64,000 nt of DNA, taken from positions 218,670 through 282,669 of the forward strand of contig QKWP01000487.1 in assembly GCA_003550325.1 (NCBI GenBank), read 5' to 3'. Positions 1 through 12,760 of the stretch are shown one piece after another. A program made the position numbers and the translations under genes. The notes below the pieces were generated by a model. That model did no database searches, was not told the DNA's origin, and saw only the letters and a list, made by a program, of their open reading frames with translations. The DNA is from Gigaspora rosea (Eukaryota > Glomeromycota > Glomeromycetes > Diversisporales > Gigasporaceae). Position 1 is the stretch's first letter. Each line of letters begins with the position of its first letter.

Positions 1-107
1 AAAAAATAAAAAAAAATAAAAAATAAAAAAAAAAATAAAAAATAAAAAAAAATAAAAAATAAAATAAAATAAAAAAAAAATAAAAAAAATAAAAAATTAA
101 TAAATAA
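1..107. repeat. A-rich low-complexity tract
   Basis: Runs of A interrupted by single T residues (A4-10 T units). It could be an A-rich tail of a retroelement cut by the window edge, but nothing upstream is visible to show this. Confidence 0.8.
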
Positions 108-124
108 ATAGAACTGGACTAGAC

Positions 125-315
125 GGTGCCCATCCATATTGTGCCCCCTATTTTGATACCTCAAAATTTTACTAGAGTAACCCCTGTTTCACTTCTAACA
201 AAAAATGATCCTCTCGCAATTTTGTACTAATTTTGACCCTAACTTTAACCCTAACTCTAATTCTAGACAGAATTAATTATTAGTACATTAGGGGCACAAA
301 ATGTACAGGGGCACC
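125..315. mobile_element. Small inverted-repeat element (MITE-like)
   Basis: The left end ggtgcccatccatattgtgc is matched in inverted form by the right end, which reads ggtgcccctgtacattttgt on the other strand. The arms are about 28 bp with a few mismatches and enclose 130 bp of non-coding DNA. No clear target duplication was found. Confidence 0.5.
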
Positions 316-494
316 ATTTAAATTTTTCCAATAAATATATTAATAAAAAACTAAAAAAAAACCAATAAAATTATTTAAGTTTTTAGTTTTAATTTTACAA
401 TATAAATTATAAATTTTAACACTCCAGACTCACACCGGTTCCCGGTTCCTAGTAAATATAATATTATATCTAAAAATACTCAGTGGAATTTACT

Positions 495-835
495 TAAAGC
501 CAACATATTTTATATATAGATGCCAATTTTTTAGTTACAGTGTAATCTAATTATCCAATAAAAATGCAGAAAATCTTAATACAATTTTAAAATTAATTAA
601 TAACATTTAAATTTTTATTAATAAATTCAAATTTTGTTATGTTTTTTTATATATAAACGCCAAAATTTTTGAATTATATATAAGTTTAAATTAAAATAAT
701 GGGTTAAAAATAAAATTTATTTAAAAAATTTATTGATTTTTTAATAATTTAAACAATAAGCTATTAAATTATCAAAAAAATTTTAAATATCTTTTGTTTT
801 AAAGAGTTATAACAATTTAAAATTTTTATAATTAA
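495..835. repeat. Dispersed AT-rich repeat, copy 1
   Basis: Shares long collinear blocks with 23565-23935, including cagtgtaat..aattatccaat, aaatgcagaaaa and tttatatataa.cgccaaa. The copies are clearly related but diverged, so this is an old dispersed repeat. The interval has no convincing reading frame. Confidence 0.6.
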
Positions 836-972
836 AAAGTAATGGCTTTAGGTGAATTTCACTATACAATTACATTTTTGATATTTTATTTATATCTACC
901 AAAAAAATATAATTTTGGCATCAAAAAGCATAGAAGTATGAGTTTATTGTTTTGCTCTAAACAATTACAGTT

Positions 973-1308
973 CACCCTGTCAAAACCGATATGCATAGTG
1001 AAAAGGTTTGGTATCAACTTTGAAAGGTTATCAGATTTAAGATACTAATAGCCTAATGGTCACATAATCCTATCTAAATATAATTGGCCAAATTACATTT
1101 ATACATATATATTTAGTTACACAAAATCAGATTTGAGCCAATTAAATTGATTAATTTTACCTTACAAACCCGATATTTTATAGATATCTGATATTTTAAG
1201 TATCGGTTATCAGAAATGGCAGGTTATTAAATTATGGAACCAATATAGTGGATCAACTTTTTATCTATGAACGGTTATCAGTTTTGACAGGATCAGTTTT
1301 GACAAGGT
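973..1308. repeat. Possible inverted-repeat element
   Basis: The left end caccctgtcaaaaccgat and the reverse complement of the right end, caccttgtcaaaactgat, match at 16 of 18 positions. The interior is non-coding. A short open frame at 842-1048 overlaps it and is probably fortuitous. No target duplication is evident. Confidence 0.35.
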
Positions 1309-2075
1309 GTACTGAGTGTACTATAGTTAGAGTTGCGCCCCAAACTCACTAGTTTGGGATTAGGTAGAATCCCAAACAGTATTTACTAGTTTCGGAAAAG
1401 TACCTCTGATTTGCCGTAATGTCAAACACTTTTGACATGCATCTTTTTTTTTTTTTGCTTTAACAATTCTGCTTTTATTAACTAGGAAGACTGCGTATCT
1501 TTGTATACAAAATTTCAGTTTATAGCTACTACCGAAATCTCTCCTTTCTCTAATAAAAACTTACTCGTACTACATAATGTCTGCTAAGTACGATCTGCCA
1601 CAACAACAATTTTCTCATACAGGGGCATGCAACTCTCTGCACGTGCTCCTCCGTAATCACTAATTGGCTGCTATTAGCCTTGTCAAGATTGCTGATTTCT
1701 TTAAATCCTCCTCATCTAGCTTCAATGGTTGAGTAATTTCAATCCAAGAACAAAAAGAAAAAAGGTACAAGCAAGAAATTTAAAAGGGAAATAAAAAAAG
1801 GAAGAAAACTACAAAACCTAAGCGAAATACCAAATACAACAAAAAGAAAAGAAGAAAGATGAGAAAGACAAAGAAAAAAAAACTAATCTATAACAAATAC
1901 ATAAAAGAAATGTGTGGACGTAAAAATTATATAATACTGTATAGAAACTCTACCAAAGTATTATATGTAAACTATATAGCAGAGAAATATACACTAACAA
2001 ACTACACCTAATTTTAAAAAAGAAAAGAAATTTCTACGAATATTCCAGAAAAATCTCTGACACGTCATTCACTGT

Positions 2076-2477
2076 TTACATTGTAGCAAAATGCGCACTT
2101 GTGACGTCGACTCCAATTAGGTAGGTGCAATTCCGATTTGGAAGGAGTAAACACTGCTGATCTTCTGGAGGTGGTAAGCTTGATTTCTCACTTTTTGGCA
2201 AAATTTTGAAAAAACCAAAGGAGAGTATCGAAAGTACTAACTTGTAAAGGACTGAAAGAGTATATGCTATACAAAATATTATATTCAACCAAAAGTATGC
2301 TTCTACTAATGTTTCCACTTCTTTTGACAAAAACTTTAGAGTTTTCAGCTCTACTACGTCTTTTATAGTACCAGAGTCTTCTACCGAGGAGTCAAACCCA
2401 AAAGAAGAATTCTTTTTTAGCTCTATTTCAATTATCTCAACATTTGATCTGGAACTCTGGTTCCCAGTTGCTCTAGG
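2076..2477 (-). CDS. Possible 3'-terminal coding exon, membrane-spanning, unknown function
   Basis: An uninterrupted minus-strand frame of 133 codons runs from a possible splice acceptor (cctag at about 2473-2477) to a stop at 2076-2078. In sequence this AT-rich, a stop-free run of this length is unlikely by chance. The translation begins with a polar stretch (RATGNQSSRSNVEIIEIELK) and is followed by a hydrophobic segment (YFWLNIIFCIAYTLSVLYKL) that could span a membrane. It ends in a proline-rich tail (SSLPPPEDQQ). I recognise no family and found no convincing upstream exon, so it may be the end of an unrecognised gene or part of a decayed element. Local base composition is less AT-rich than the surroundings, which weakly supports coding origin. 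Confidence 0.35.
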   Translation of the reverse strand, partial: PRATGNQSSRSNVEIIEIELKKNSSFGFDSSVEDSGTIKDVVELKTLKFLSKEVETLVEAYFWLNIIFCIAYTLSVLYKLVLSILSFGFFKILPKSEKSSLPPPEDQQCLLLPNRNCTYLIGVDVTSAHFATM

Positions 2478-2479
2478 TT

Positions 2480-4735
2480 AAAGTTTTGTTGTGTATAAGT
2501 ATAATAATTGTATAGTTGTCATAGGTCGGTAGTTGTGAAAAAGTTGGTACAAGGGATCGTTAAAAAGAGTTGATTTCTATTGTGACATGCATCTTTTATT
2601 ACGGCCAAAATCCCAAACTTTTATATGTAAAAAATGGGTTTAGGAGCAGAATTCACGTAGATTCTATAAATGCCTATGGATGGTTTGCCTATCGCATATG
2701 TCTTTTTATACTTGTTACTGACAATGGTACTGTAAGGATTCAATATGTGATTCTAAATTAAATTCAGTTGATTAATTCTACTTGTCTGACTTTATGTGCA
2801 CTCTTTCACAGCACCAGCATATAGTATTCCCAATTATGATTTACGGTTGACTCTGAGCTAACCGGATAGATTGCTTCCAGCATTAATTAACCTTTTGTTT
2901 AATCATCTTTTCAATCTGTTGACTTACATCAACTTGAATAATTTAAAGTTTTAATATTATATTTTTTATTGTAGTTTGCAAAAAGGTGTGACCATTGCAA
3001 ATTATAATGTCATGTAAACCACAGGAATTGTACGTTTTAAGAGATTTCAACAAATATCGAGATATGTTAAAAAAATTATGGATCACATCTTTTTGCAAAG
3101 CGTTATAGATTTATTTATTAATAAATTGATTGTTTTTGAATTTGACACTATTCACCAAAATGGGACATATATTTGGGTTTGGGTTATGAACCCAAATTAG
3201 GTAGAAATCCCGATTCCCAAACCCAAACTAAGTAGTAATGTCGTAACTTAAAAAAAGGGTTTGGGTCGCAACCCTAACTGTAGTATATTATTTATTAAAA
3301 AAAAAAATCAAAATACATTATTACTATTTAGTATATTTTTAAAAAAAGGGTAATACAATTAAACACCTTACTAATAAATTATATTTTTAAAAAAGAACAC
3401 TTTTTGTATAAATATAAAAATGCAAAAACAAAATGCAAAAACATATTAGTAAAAATTTATTTGATTTATATTAAACAATTAAGATACAGACAAACCTCTC
3501 TATAGTCACATCCTATATATAGTCGCATTTACTTACAATTATACTAATTTTTTAAAACCATCTTATATATAATATATAAAATTCAACCTCTATATAAGAC
3601 AATTCTTTATAAGTACAGAATTTCTTGAACCAAGTGACTGTACATATTTATTGTAACAGATTAAAATGAAATCGGAATAAAATGAAATTTTTCTATTTTT
3701 TAAGCAAAATTTTAAAATTTTTTAGGGGTCATTTTTTGGGGGTTTTTTTAGCATTAAGGTTAGGGTTTAGGGTTAGAGTTATTAATAAACGAGTATATGT
3801 GGGTTTTATAAGCTTTAAAGGTGAGCAAGAGAGGTCCCCAGTTTCATTTTAATCTGCCACATTTATTAATGTGTGGTTAAAATTAGAAGAAAAATGTTAC
3901 AGGGTTGATATACAAAAGCAACTTCCCACTGAAATTACGGTTTATTAATGTGCAAATACGGTATAGTTTTTCTATAACAGATAAGCAGCAGTGATATCAA
4001 ATCAATTACGTTTGATCGATTTTTTTTTACGCAGCTTAAAATTTTTTTAAACTGCAGCTCGAGTCTAATTCTACATCGAATAGAGTAATGTTTATATGAT
4101 GATTTTTAATCCAAATGTTTTATATTGTAATATCATTAAAGTTATCACAAAATCGCAAAATCACAAAATGGCTCTATTTCATTGTAGGTTAGTCTAAAGT
4201 TAATAATAATAATGATAATATAATAATAATAATAATAATAATAATATAATTGCTATTTCTAGGAACATATCCCGTCTTGGTTTTAGATTGTCAAGACTCG
4301 CCAATTTCAAATGCAAATAAACATTAGGGGGAGATAAGGAGAATAAATATATTTATATTGATTAAAATTTCGATTTACAGTAATACAGTAACAACTACGT
4401 CATGTCGCAATTGTTGATCAAAATTTTACATATATATTGGTCTTTATTATGTTTATATTAATCAATATTGCTATTAGTTTGCTATTTGCACGAACATCTG
4501 TCTGTTCGTTAGGAAAGAAAATGTACTGTACCTTGATTAGTATGGATTCATATGTAAATTCATATGTGAAATCAACATTTAAAAATTGTTTGTCGTTGCC
4601 AATTCAGTTTGTAATAAAATCAATTTGACAAGTTTTTGGCAAGTTCTACGTTTGCTATATCTGATATAGAGACCTCAAGTAATATGCAAATTTGTGATTT
4701 ACCATTACTCATCAGATAATCTCAGACATTAAAAA
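2480..4735. other. AT-rich intergenic DNA
   Basis: No gene is recognisable. It contains short TTAGGG-like blocks near 3757-3770, a run of tttggg-type repeats at 3165-3270 and a TAA microsatellite at 4199-4250. The short frames at 2570-2761 and 4437-4628 show no motif. Confidence 0.5.
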
Positions 4736-4875
4736 TTTTAGCTCGACCACGCTCGTATTTAAGATTGTTGTTTCACTAAATACAGTATTACTATATTTTT
4801 CACTATGTCCCTACCTTCCGTGATATTTTCTGTGATAATTTCTTGCTATCTTTTGAAGCATTCCGTGTTTACAAT
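4736..4875. repeat. Dispersed repeat related to 10427-10590
   Basis: Contains gctcgaccacgctcgt followed, in the same order as at 10427-10590, by a tacattt-rich spacer, ccctac.ttccgtgatat and gcattccg. The two copies have diverged. The parent element type is not recognised. Confidence 0.55.
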
Positions 4876-5364
4876 CTTATTCCTTAGGTGATAAATATGA
4901 AACTGTATTGTTATTCTCCAATGTCACACATATTTCAAATGATGTGTAACCTTAACTATTAATAAATTTAATCTCTTTCGGTTTAGTTTGTGTAAAACGC
5001 GAACTTTTGTTTTAAAAGAAAATTCTTTTTGTAACAATAAGCTTATAAAACCCATTAAAAAATAACTTGAGAAATATTTTAAAGGTAAATAATATATAAT
5101 GGTGACTTATGTTTATTAACCTGCGTCTATTATTTTGACTTCGCGTCAAGATTAGCAAAGCGTTTACTTTGGTTATTATGTATTTTATGTTAAAGTACCT
5201 TGTTAAATAGCTTGTATATGATAACATTTTCAACTTGAAAATTTGATACACACTTAAGTAGACGCGTTATCTCCATGAGCTTTCGAATACACTTTTCATA
5301 AATGAGTGATTAATCATTAAGTCAAAGAGGAACAAATGTGCCGCCATCAATAGAAACCAAACAG

Positions 5365-5490
5365 ATTAACATTTTAAAAAAAATTAATGGCTTAATTTCA
5401 CAACTCATATCTCATTATGAAAGTAGTTTAGGAATTCATCGAGATATGAACTGTGAAAGTTAAGCCATTAATTTTTTTTAAAATGTTAAT
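5365..5490. mobile_element. Fold-back MITE-like hairpin
   Basis: The arms start attaacattttaaaaaaaat and continue through taatggcttaa to catatctc. They are inverted copies of each other over about 50 bp with few mismatches around a 25-bp loop. It ends only 90 bp upstream of the WD40 gene start codon, so it lies in that gene's promoter region. Confidence 0.75.
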
Positions 5491-5579
5491 TTGATTAATG
5501 GCAAGCCCAAATGATCTCTAGAAATTAATATATTTAACTAACTAATGCATTTTTTATAAAATATCATAAAGGAGATAAT

Positions 5580-8500
5580 ATGGATCTTACACGGGAAGGT
5601 ACATCGGTTGATATTGACGTAAATGCTGTCAAAGACCTTTATAACTCCCCGGGCCCTATAGACCTTAAACCTATGTATGTTGTTTTTTCTTATTTTCATT
5701 TGAATTAAAATTTTAAATATTCTAATCTTTAATTTATAATTTAGAGTTCACAATGCAAAGCTACAACTTAATGAGCTATCGGAACTTTATAAGAAATACC
5801 TTCTTTACAAAAGTGATCCAGTTCAGAGTGCTATGTATGAATTCAGCTGGGATAAATGCCTAGAGAAATTAAATGAATATGTGGTTCAGATAAAACGTTT
5901 AGGCTCCGATTTTGAGATTCCACCAGAATTAAGAAATTCAAAACTTTCAACATTTGTCAAGAATCATAATAATTTCAAGTCATTGGATCCTATAAATGTC
6001 AATAATTCGAACGCAACTTTTCAGGATATCATGCAACTTCCTATGTCCGATCAACTTATGCAAGCGAGTTTATTTGGTGACATTGAGATAGCTTCAAATC
6101 ATATTGATGCGTCTTCTCGTGACAATATTATTTCTGTCAATAAAGTAAATGATAATAGGGTTAACCATAATATATCATTGCCAGACCTAATTATATTGGA
6201 TGAAAATGGTAAATTGATTACTCATTTTAGTTGTTCTAATATTTAATCGTAAAAAAAGTTTATTAATGTTATAATATAAATTCTTTATGATAAAAGATAT
6301 ACCTTCTGTAAAACATAGCACTTCACAGTCCTTCAAAAAATCAAAAAAATCTTGTGCAAAATTGACCAACAATCAATGTTTAACTAATCAATGTGTTCAG
6401 CCTCGAATTTATAACGAACCGGTAAAAAATAAAGCGTATCGGTATATTCTTCCGAAGAAACGTTCTGCACCTGCTGTATTGAACCACTATACATTTGTAC
6501 ATACAAAATTACCATCACATCGATCGGATAAGAAATTTCGAGGGGAAAAATTTCGAAGCCAGGTAGAATCATTTGATGAGGATAAAAATATTTTACTTGA
6601 ATACTCTGCTAGTGGGAGTAAATCGAATCCAATATCTCTCGTTTCGAGCGATGAGGATGATGATGATTTGACGAGTAGTTCTCTTACTCGTGCAGTGACT
6701 AAACAAAAAGTAGCACAGTCATTTAGTGTTAAGAGTCATAAAAGAATCGATTTCTCAAATTCAAATGCACAAGAATTAGATACGATAATGAAACTGCAGA
6801 AAGTCGAAAGTAAGAACCCATCAACACAAAAGGTACAGAAATCAACTCAGGATCCAAGGTTAGAAGTACAATCAGTATCTCTCCAGGATATTGAAATTAA
6901 AATGGTAGGTTGCACTTTTAATTTTATTAATAGTTAATTGCTTTTAACAATACAAAATTTCATTATTGATGTTGATTAGATAATCAAAAATATTTACAGC
7001 TTTATCTTAAACATGACAAAGAACAAGGTATTTTTCATACGTCTTTTTAAATATATTGTTTTGATATATTGTTTGTAATTATTATTAATGTTTTTTCGCA
7101 TCTTAGACATTGCGAAGAAGTTGCTTTTTGAAAAACGTGATTACAAGATTAAAACGGCAATGGAACAAGAAGTTTGTTTGGTGAGCTACTTTTAACGGTT
7201 AGAATATTTTTTTTATTGATCATTTTTCGTAGATTATAATGCTTAATTTTTAAATAGGACGATCCATCATATGATATTGACAACGCCATGACAATAATTT
7301 CTTACATGGCTTTAAACGATATGTCAGATAATCCACAGAATGTATGTTATAATTTTAATATATTTGATTTGATTTGATTTGATGATAACATATATTCACA
7401 TATTTGAGATCTATTATTACGTTAGTTTTCTTTATCAGATTCACAGGTTGTTCATAGATTAAATCAATTAAAATCTTACAATTTCAAATGTGGAAGTGGT
7501 GATGTGAATGAAATTGCATTGAATTGTAGCAACACTTCAAAGTATGTTTAATTTTATTTTTTACACAATATTAATTGGTATTTTACTTGATTAACGTTAA
7601 TATTTAAAAATAGCCCAATTGTAGCTATGGGATATATTGCGAATGCTGGTATGTATTATTATTATTATTATATAAGGTTATTGCTATATCAATTACATTC
7701 TTAAGTTTGAAAATGGTTTAATTTTTATTCTTGATAGATCCCGATTATAACTATCCTGGAAATTTACAATTTCTTGACGTTAAGCAGGGTACAAATGGTT
7801 TTTTTTTGTAATACATCTCATTTATTATAATTAATTCATATTTAATTTTTAGGGGCAATCTACAATCTTTGGGGTCATATTGAACAAGATATGAGATCAA
7901 AATCAGGTAAATTTCAAAGTAAGAAAGCTAAGTGTTGGAAACTCTGTATTATGATCTTATTGATTTTATTTGTTAGATGTTTGGACTACGGTTACAGATG
8001 TTAAATTTTCATCGGATGGAAAGTTCATTTTTTCAGCATCTACTGATGCATCTATTAAGGTAAATTTATTAATATATTCTATTTATAGCTTTACAAAACC
8101 ATTGGTTAATTATTTAACAAACTTGCATTTTCATTAATAACAACTCTTCTAGGTTTGGCAAACTGGAGATGCAAACTCTTATTTAAAGCCTTTACATACA
8201 AAAGGTTATAATTTACCATTTATTAAATTTTAAAATTTGGAATAATTATTTGTATTTATATTTATATCAAATTTTTATACAGTTTGCCAATCAAAAATAC
8301 ATCGACTATCAGTATGTAAAAAACCAACATATGGAACAAAATATCAATTGGCATCATGTGAAGATTCTGGGTATGCATGTTTGTTACTTGCTATTATTGT
8401 TGAATATCTCTTTATAATAGCTTTTATATGAAATATAGGTTGGCTCAAGTTCACTTTATAAGAATTGACAAAAAACAAGGCTTTACTATGCTATCACAAG

Positions 8501-9469
8501 AATTTATTGAGGAAAATTGTATGAGAGTATCAAGTGATATTAATTTTATTTCAAATAATAAGGTTGTTGCAGGTTATTATGGCAGGTCAAATGATCCCAA
8601 TGGAGTGATTAAAGTTTGGGATATAAATAGCAGAAAGAAAACGTGCTATAGTAAAATACCAATTTCTGGTAGTGTTAGTTGTTTAGATGTTTCACATGAT
8701 GGTAGGTTCTAAATGGATTGAATATTTGATATAGTAGTTTATTATCACAGTATCATGATTGTGAAATTTGCATTTTTTTTTTTTTAGAAAAATGGATTAC
8801 ATGTGGAACTACTTCAGTATTTGAAGATAAAGAAGGAGATGGCTCTATGTATATATGGGATATGTTGTCTTCAACCACTTTATGTGCATTTACTGGTGAA
8901 AAGGATATAAATGTTATATCAATTTCGCCTAACGATCAATATATTGCACTTGGTGGAATGATGAATACTGTATACGTATATGATAAACGATATTTAAATC
9001 AAAGCCTTCATGTGTTGAAACATGAAAGTGAGTTATGATTTAAATATACATTTTATTATTTTTTTTTATTTACAAGTTTCATTCTTGTTATTTTTTTTAT
9101 CTAAAAAAAGATCCAGATGATGGATTACCTCATGATGGAATTATGTCGTTACAGTGGATTTTGGATAGTAACATACTTGTTAGCGGAGGAAACGATAATT
9201 GTGTAAAACTATGGGATGTTTCATTAGCGTCAGACAACAATATGATTTATCAGTTTTCACATCATGATAGTCCTGTTACATCAATTCAGATAGCATCAGG
9301 TAATTATTGGTTATTTAATTGTTTTGTTAATTATTATTTTTATTTACTATATCTACTTTGCTTTTTAGATTTGAGTTTGTTAACTGTTGGAGTATCTTCG
9401 GGGAAAATGTATGTTTATTCATCTGATGAAACATTTATTCAAGCAGGTAATAGATTGAAGTATTTGTAG
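5580..9469 (+). CDS. WD40-repeat protein with long disordered acidic N-terminus
   Basis: Seventeen exons join in one frame to give about 873 residues: 5580-5674, 5745-6208, 6297-6904, 7000-7027, 7107-7180, 7258-7341, 7447-7541, 7614-7648, 7738-7788, 7853-7906, 7977-8059, 8153-8204, 8283-8370, 8421-8701, 8788-9027, 9111-9299 and 9369-9469. Every junction is GT..AG and keeps phase. The start is the first ATG, after an upstream AT-rich stretch. Residues 1-400 are polar and low in structure, with two hydrophobic-acidic patches (DLIILDEN at about 178-186 and ISLVSSDEDDDD at about 299-310). The C-terminal half holds WD-type blades such as VTDVKFSSDGKFIFSASTDA, then SMYIWDM and NDNCVKLWDVS. It is probably a scaffold for protein assembly. 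The low-complexity N-terminus plus propeller resembles fungal chromatin/ubiquitin-ligase adaptors (for example the Raf1 type), but that link is only a guess. The last intron (9300-9368) is 69 bp and stop-free, so its retention would stay in frame. Confidence 0.85.
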
Positions 9470-10426
9470 ATGGTTTAAGATCATTATAATTAAGCATTGC
9501 TTAGATAATTTAGATACAGTATTTATATCTTGATGATATAATTAGAAATAGAATTATAAATATTGGATTTTTTTTTTAATATGATTGTGAACCTTTTAAA
9601 TCAATAGAAGATAAATTTTTTATTATGAAGTTGAATTTAAAATTTAGTAATTATAATCCATATTATTTTATTATTATCCATATTATTTTTTAGCTTTATT
9701 TTATATAATTCCTAGTTAATTGTTTGTGCCTGGTTTCTTTAACCAATTTTTTAACAAAACTGAATAATACTAATTATAATACTAATTTTAATAAAACATA
9801 TACCAGTATATGATGCATTTTGAAAATTTATTGCATAAACTTTAATCGCGTGATATTATCACTAGCTTTATTTAACTTTTGCCAAGTATTAAGTAAAGCT
9901 ATTTGACAATTTTTAATTAGGGTTATATTTTTAATGTAAGGCAGCTTGATCAGTAATTATCGAATTTTTACTGCTCCAAAGTGGGTTTAAACATCCGCAT
10001 TTTCGTTTATTCATATTTGTATTTTTTGGTAACGTAAATGTCGAAATGAGCCATTTCTTTCCAAAAAAAAAAAAAAAAAAAAAACTAGAATAATTCAATT
10101 TAATGAAGTAACTTCTACGGCTAATTAAAAAAAGATCCTTTGCGAATTTTACTTATAGACACCAAGCTCTTATCCTAATCCTAATCATAACGCGTTATTT
10201 ACTTCAATTAGCACGCGACGCGAAAAATACTGGTTTGATCATCACGTTACACCTGATCTTCGAAATTGGAAACAATTAACAATTTTCATGTTACCTAAAA
10301 TTCCCATATTTGGCGGTGATAAATAGTCATATTAATCCGTACATTAAAATTTATGATGATTTCCGCGTTTGTTATAATGAAAAACTCAAATATTCTGCAT
10401 CCATTATTGTTTATTTTTCGGATTAT
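9470..10426. other. Intergenic DNA, nothing recognised
   Basis: AT-rich 3' flank of the WD40 gene with a 26-bp poly-A run near 10059. No inverted repeats or motifs were identified with confidence. Confidence 0.5.
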
Positions 10427-10590
10427 TTCTGCTCGACCACGCTCGTCTTTTAGGTTCGTTTATTTTCTACATCGGGACTTTTCGGACCGTATATTTTTGG
10501 GATTGTTTACCTATAAATCCCTACTTTCCGTGATATTTCCGTGCCATATTCCTGCTTCCTGCGACAATTCCGTGTTATTTTTGACGCATT
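10427..10590. repeat. Dispersed repeat, less decayed copy of 4736-4875
   Basis: Carries gctcgaccacgctcgtc, then ctactttccgtgatatttcc and gacgcattccgc in the same order as the 4.7-kb copy. It is noticeably richer in GC than its surroundings. Two overlapping frames at 10353-10661 and 10507-10689 on opposite strands show no protein motif. Confidence 0.55.
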
Positions 10591-10696
10591 CCGCTTTATC
10601 CACTGATTCTGTGATTCTGATTCTGCGGCATTCCTTGAAATGCAGAAAATCATCGTCCTGATTTGGGGCGGATCAGAATCACGTGACATACCAGAT

Positions 10697-11060
10697 ACTG
10701 TTTTGCCTTAATAGAGTCGCCTTGGGTTAGGCTAAAATCGTCTATGGCTATAGCTGGTTATAACCGGCTATAGATGTAGCCGTTCCTATCCTTTATACCT
10801 AGATCATATAAGTAAAATCACCTTCCTTTTTTCCATTTTTTTTTTGCTTGTTTATTGTCGGGCTGATTCGGGTAAACCAATCAAATTTAATGAACTTGGA
10901 CAAGCCTAAAACAAGCGAAAAAAAGAGAAAAATGCGAAAAATTCAAAAAATAATAGTCTAAGCCCATCTTGGAGCATTAATAAAATGTTGGGGAGGTGAT
11001 TTTGCCTATATAATCTAACCAAAGACGATTCTAACCCTAATGTTAAGGCAAAACACCATG
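10697..11060. repeat. Imperfect fold-back repeat
   Basis: The left end has gttttgccttaa followed by gggttag and aaatcgtct. The right end carries the same blocks inverted (agacgatt, ctaaccctaa, ttaaggcaaaac). The arms also share taaaatcaccttcc-like and gggctta blocks. Related fragments (aggtaaaattgc..ttattaat) occur near 12893-12945 and 17100-17142, so this is a family with several copies here. Confidence 0.45.
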
Positions 11061-11302
11061 TCACGTTAGGGTTGCGCCTCAATTAATAAATCAAAACATA
11101 ATCCAGTAATCAGGGTAACATATGAAGATCATTAATTTCGGATTTTTTAAATTAAATTTACATTTTTGACACAAGTATCTAATGAAAGTGCATATGATTT
11201 TTTTGTTTGAAGCTCTTGGTTAGCTCTACATGGTAATAGAGCCATTTTTTAAATAATTTTGTAAAAACAATTGTAAGCATTAATTAAATAATAATCAATA
11301 TT

Positions 11303-11688
11303 TGTGGGATGGACGAGCTGCGTGGCAGCGAACTCTATCTGTAATTGAAACGAAGCTTTGGAGGAATCCAAAGGATACTGTTATGTGGCCGTCTCAGCCC
11401 AAATTGGCTTTATAATTTTGTACATCTTATGTTATCACGTGATATTGACTATAAATACTACCTTTTTACCAGCCCCCAATACTAGCCGTGAAAGCCCAAC
11501 AATAATTGCCAATTTTTTATACTTTTATGATTTATGAATGTTGATTGCTGATTATATATACATTGGTGTAATAAAAAAATTTTTTTTTTTTTTTTGGGTG
11601 GGGGTGAGTACAGCATCCTTTGGATTCCTCCAAAGCTTCGTTCCTATTACAGATAGACTTCACTGTTATGCAGCTCATCCATCCCACA
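11303..11688. mobile_element. MITE with about 75-bp inverted termini
   Basis: The left arm runs from tgtgggatggacgagctgc to caaaggatactgt. The right arm is its inverse, ending gcagctcatccatcccaca. The arms share blocks such as aagctttggaggaatccaaa and enclose about 230 bp of non-coding DNA. It abuts the 3' end of the DIRS-like relic. Confidence 0.75.
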
Positions 11689-12760
11689 ATTAGAACTCTG
11701 CTTAGGAGTTATCTCTCGGATACTGTTATTTCGTAGCTCTTTTATTTATCTTGTCCTGAAAGTAATGCCTTAACAACCAGAGACGGAATTGTCTCTTTGG
11801 GTTTGAAGTAATGTCTTTTGAATGTTGCCCAAACTGCTGATTTAATAATCAGCTTCACATTTACACCCTTCTCTAAAGTGATTGTCACTGGTGTGCTTCT
11901 TGTCGAATGCAGTTTGTATACATTGATGTCAATATTTACTTCTTTCAACGATTCTTTTATCCAATTCCCTAGCATCTCTTCTTTTGCCAAAGTATAGGGA
12001 GATCTAGATATCAAGAATAATTTCTTGCTTTTCTGGTTCTTCAGATGCACCTTTACTCGTTCTTCTTAATTATTCAGCTGTTAAATAAACTGGACAAATC
12101 TCTTTATCCTCTTTGAATGCAGGTATTACTCTAGATCTTTTCAAGTTTGCTTTTTTCGGTTTGGTTACTATGAATAAAACTATGTCTGGCCATTCGGAAT
12201 TTCCTTCAAAACATATTGATTGTCTATAAACATGTCCCAAGTTAGATCTTGGTTTTCACATTGTCACTATTGCTAAATCATCAAGATTCTCAATTCTCGT
12301 AATGATATAAAATTTGCTTCTCCTGAAGCTTTTAGTGAATTTAACACATCCCAAATTTCCCATCACGGGTTGCCTGTCCCTTGGCATATTGTCTAGTTCT
12401 TGCATCGCTCTAAATATGCATCTAATTTCATTACAATCTGATATATTTAGATCTTTTCTTGTCGCTTTTAATGAATTTAGTAATACCATTTGTGCTATAT
12501 CTGCTAAAAAGTTTATTACTAAAATTATATTACATTTCAAGGATCCCATTCCATGCACTGCACTAACTTTCAAAATTTTTCCAATTACTGTTGTAATTAT
12601 TTTGTCTTTCTGATTGCTCTAATGATCCTATTGTGACGAGTTCAATATGTTTAGTGGTGGCTTCGGGTGTACAAAAAGATTCTTTCTGGCTTTCAATATT
12701 ATTGGGTCGTTGATCGACATCTGTAATACCGGTCACATTAGTATTACCTGAATTACCATA

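Noticed and set aside
1-107. Chromosome end or telomere
   Set aside because: The tract is A/T only and lacks TTAGGG-type units.
10353-10689. Two opposed frames of 102 and 60 codons
   Set aside because: They fall in a dispersed repeat, overlap on opposite strands and show no domain.
12314-12613. Plus-strand 99-codon frame
   Set aside because: Antisense shadow of the DIRS-like relic, whose motifs are all on the minus strand.
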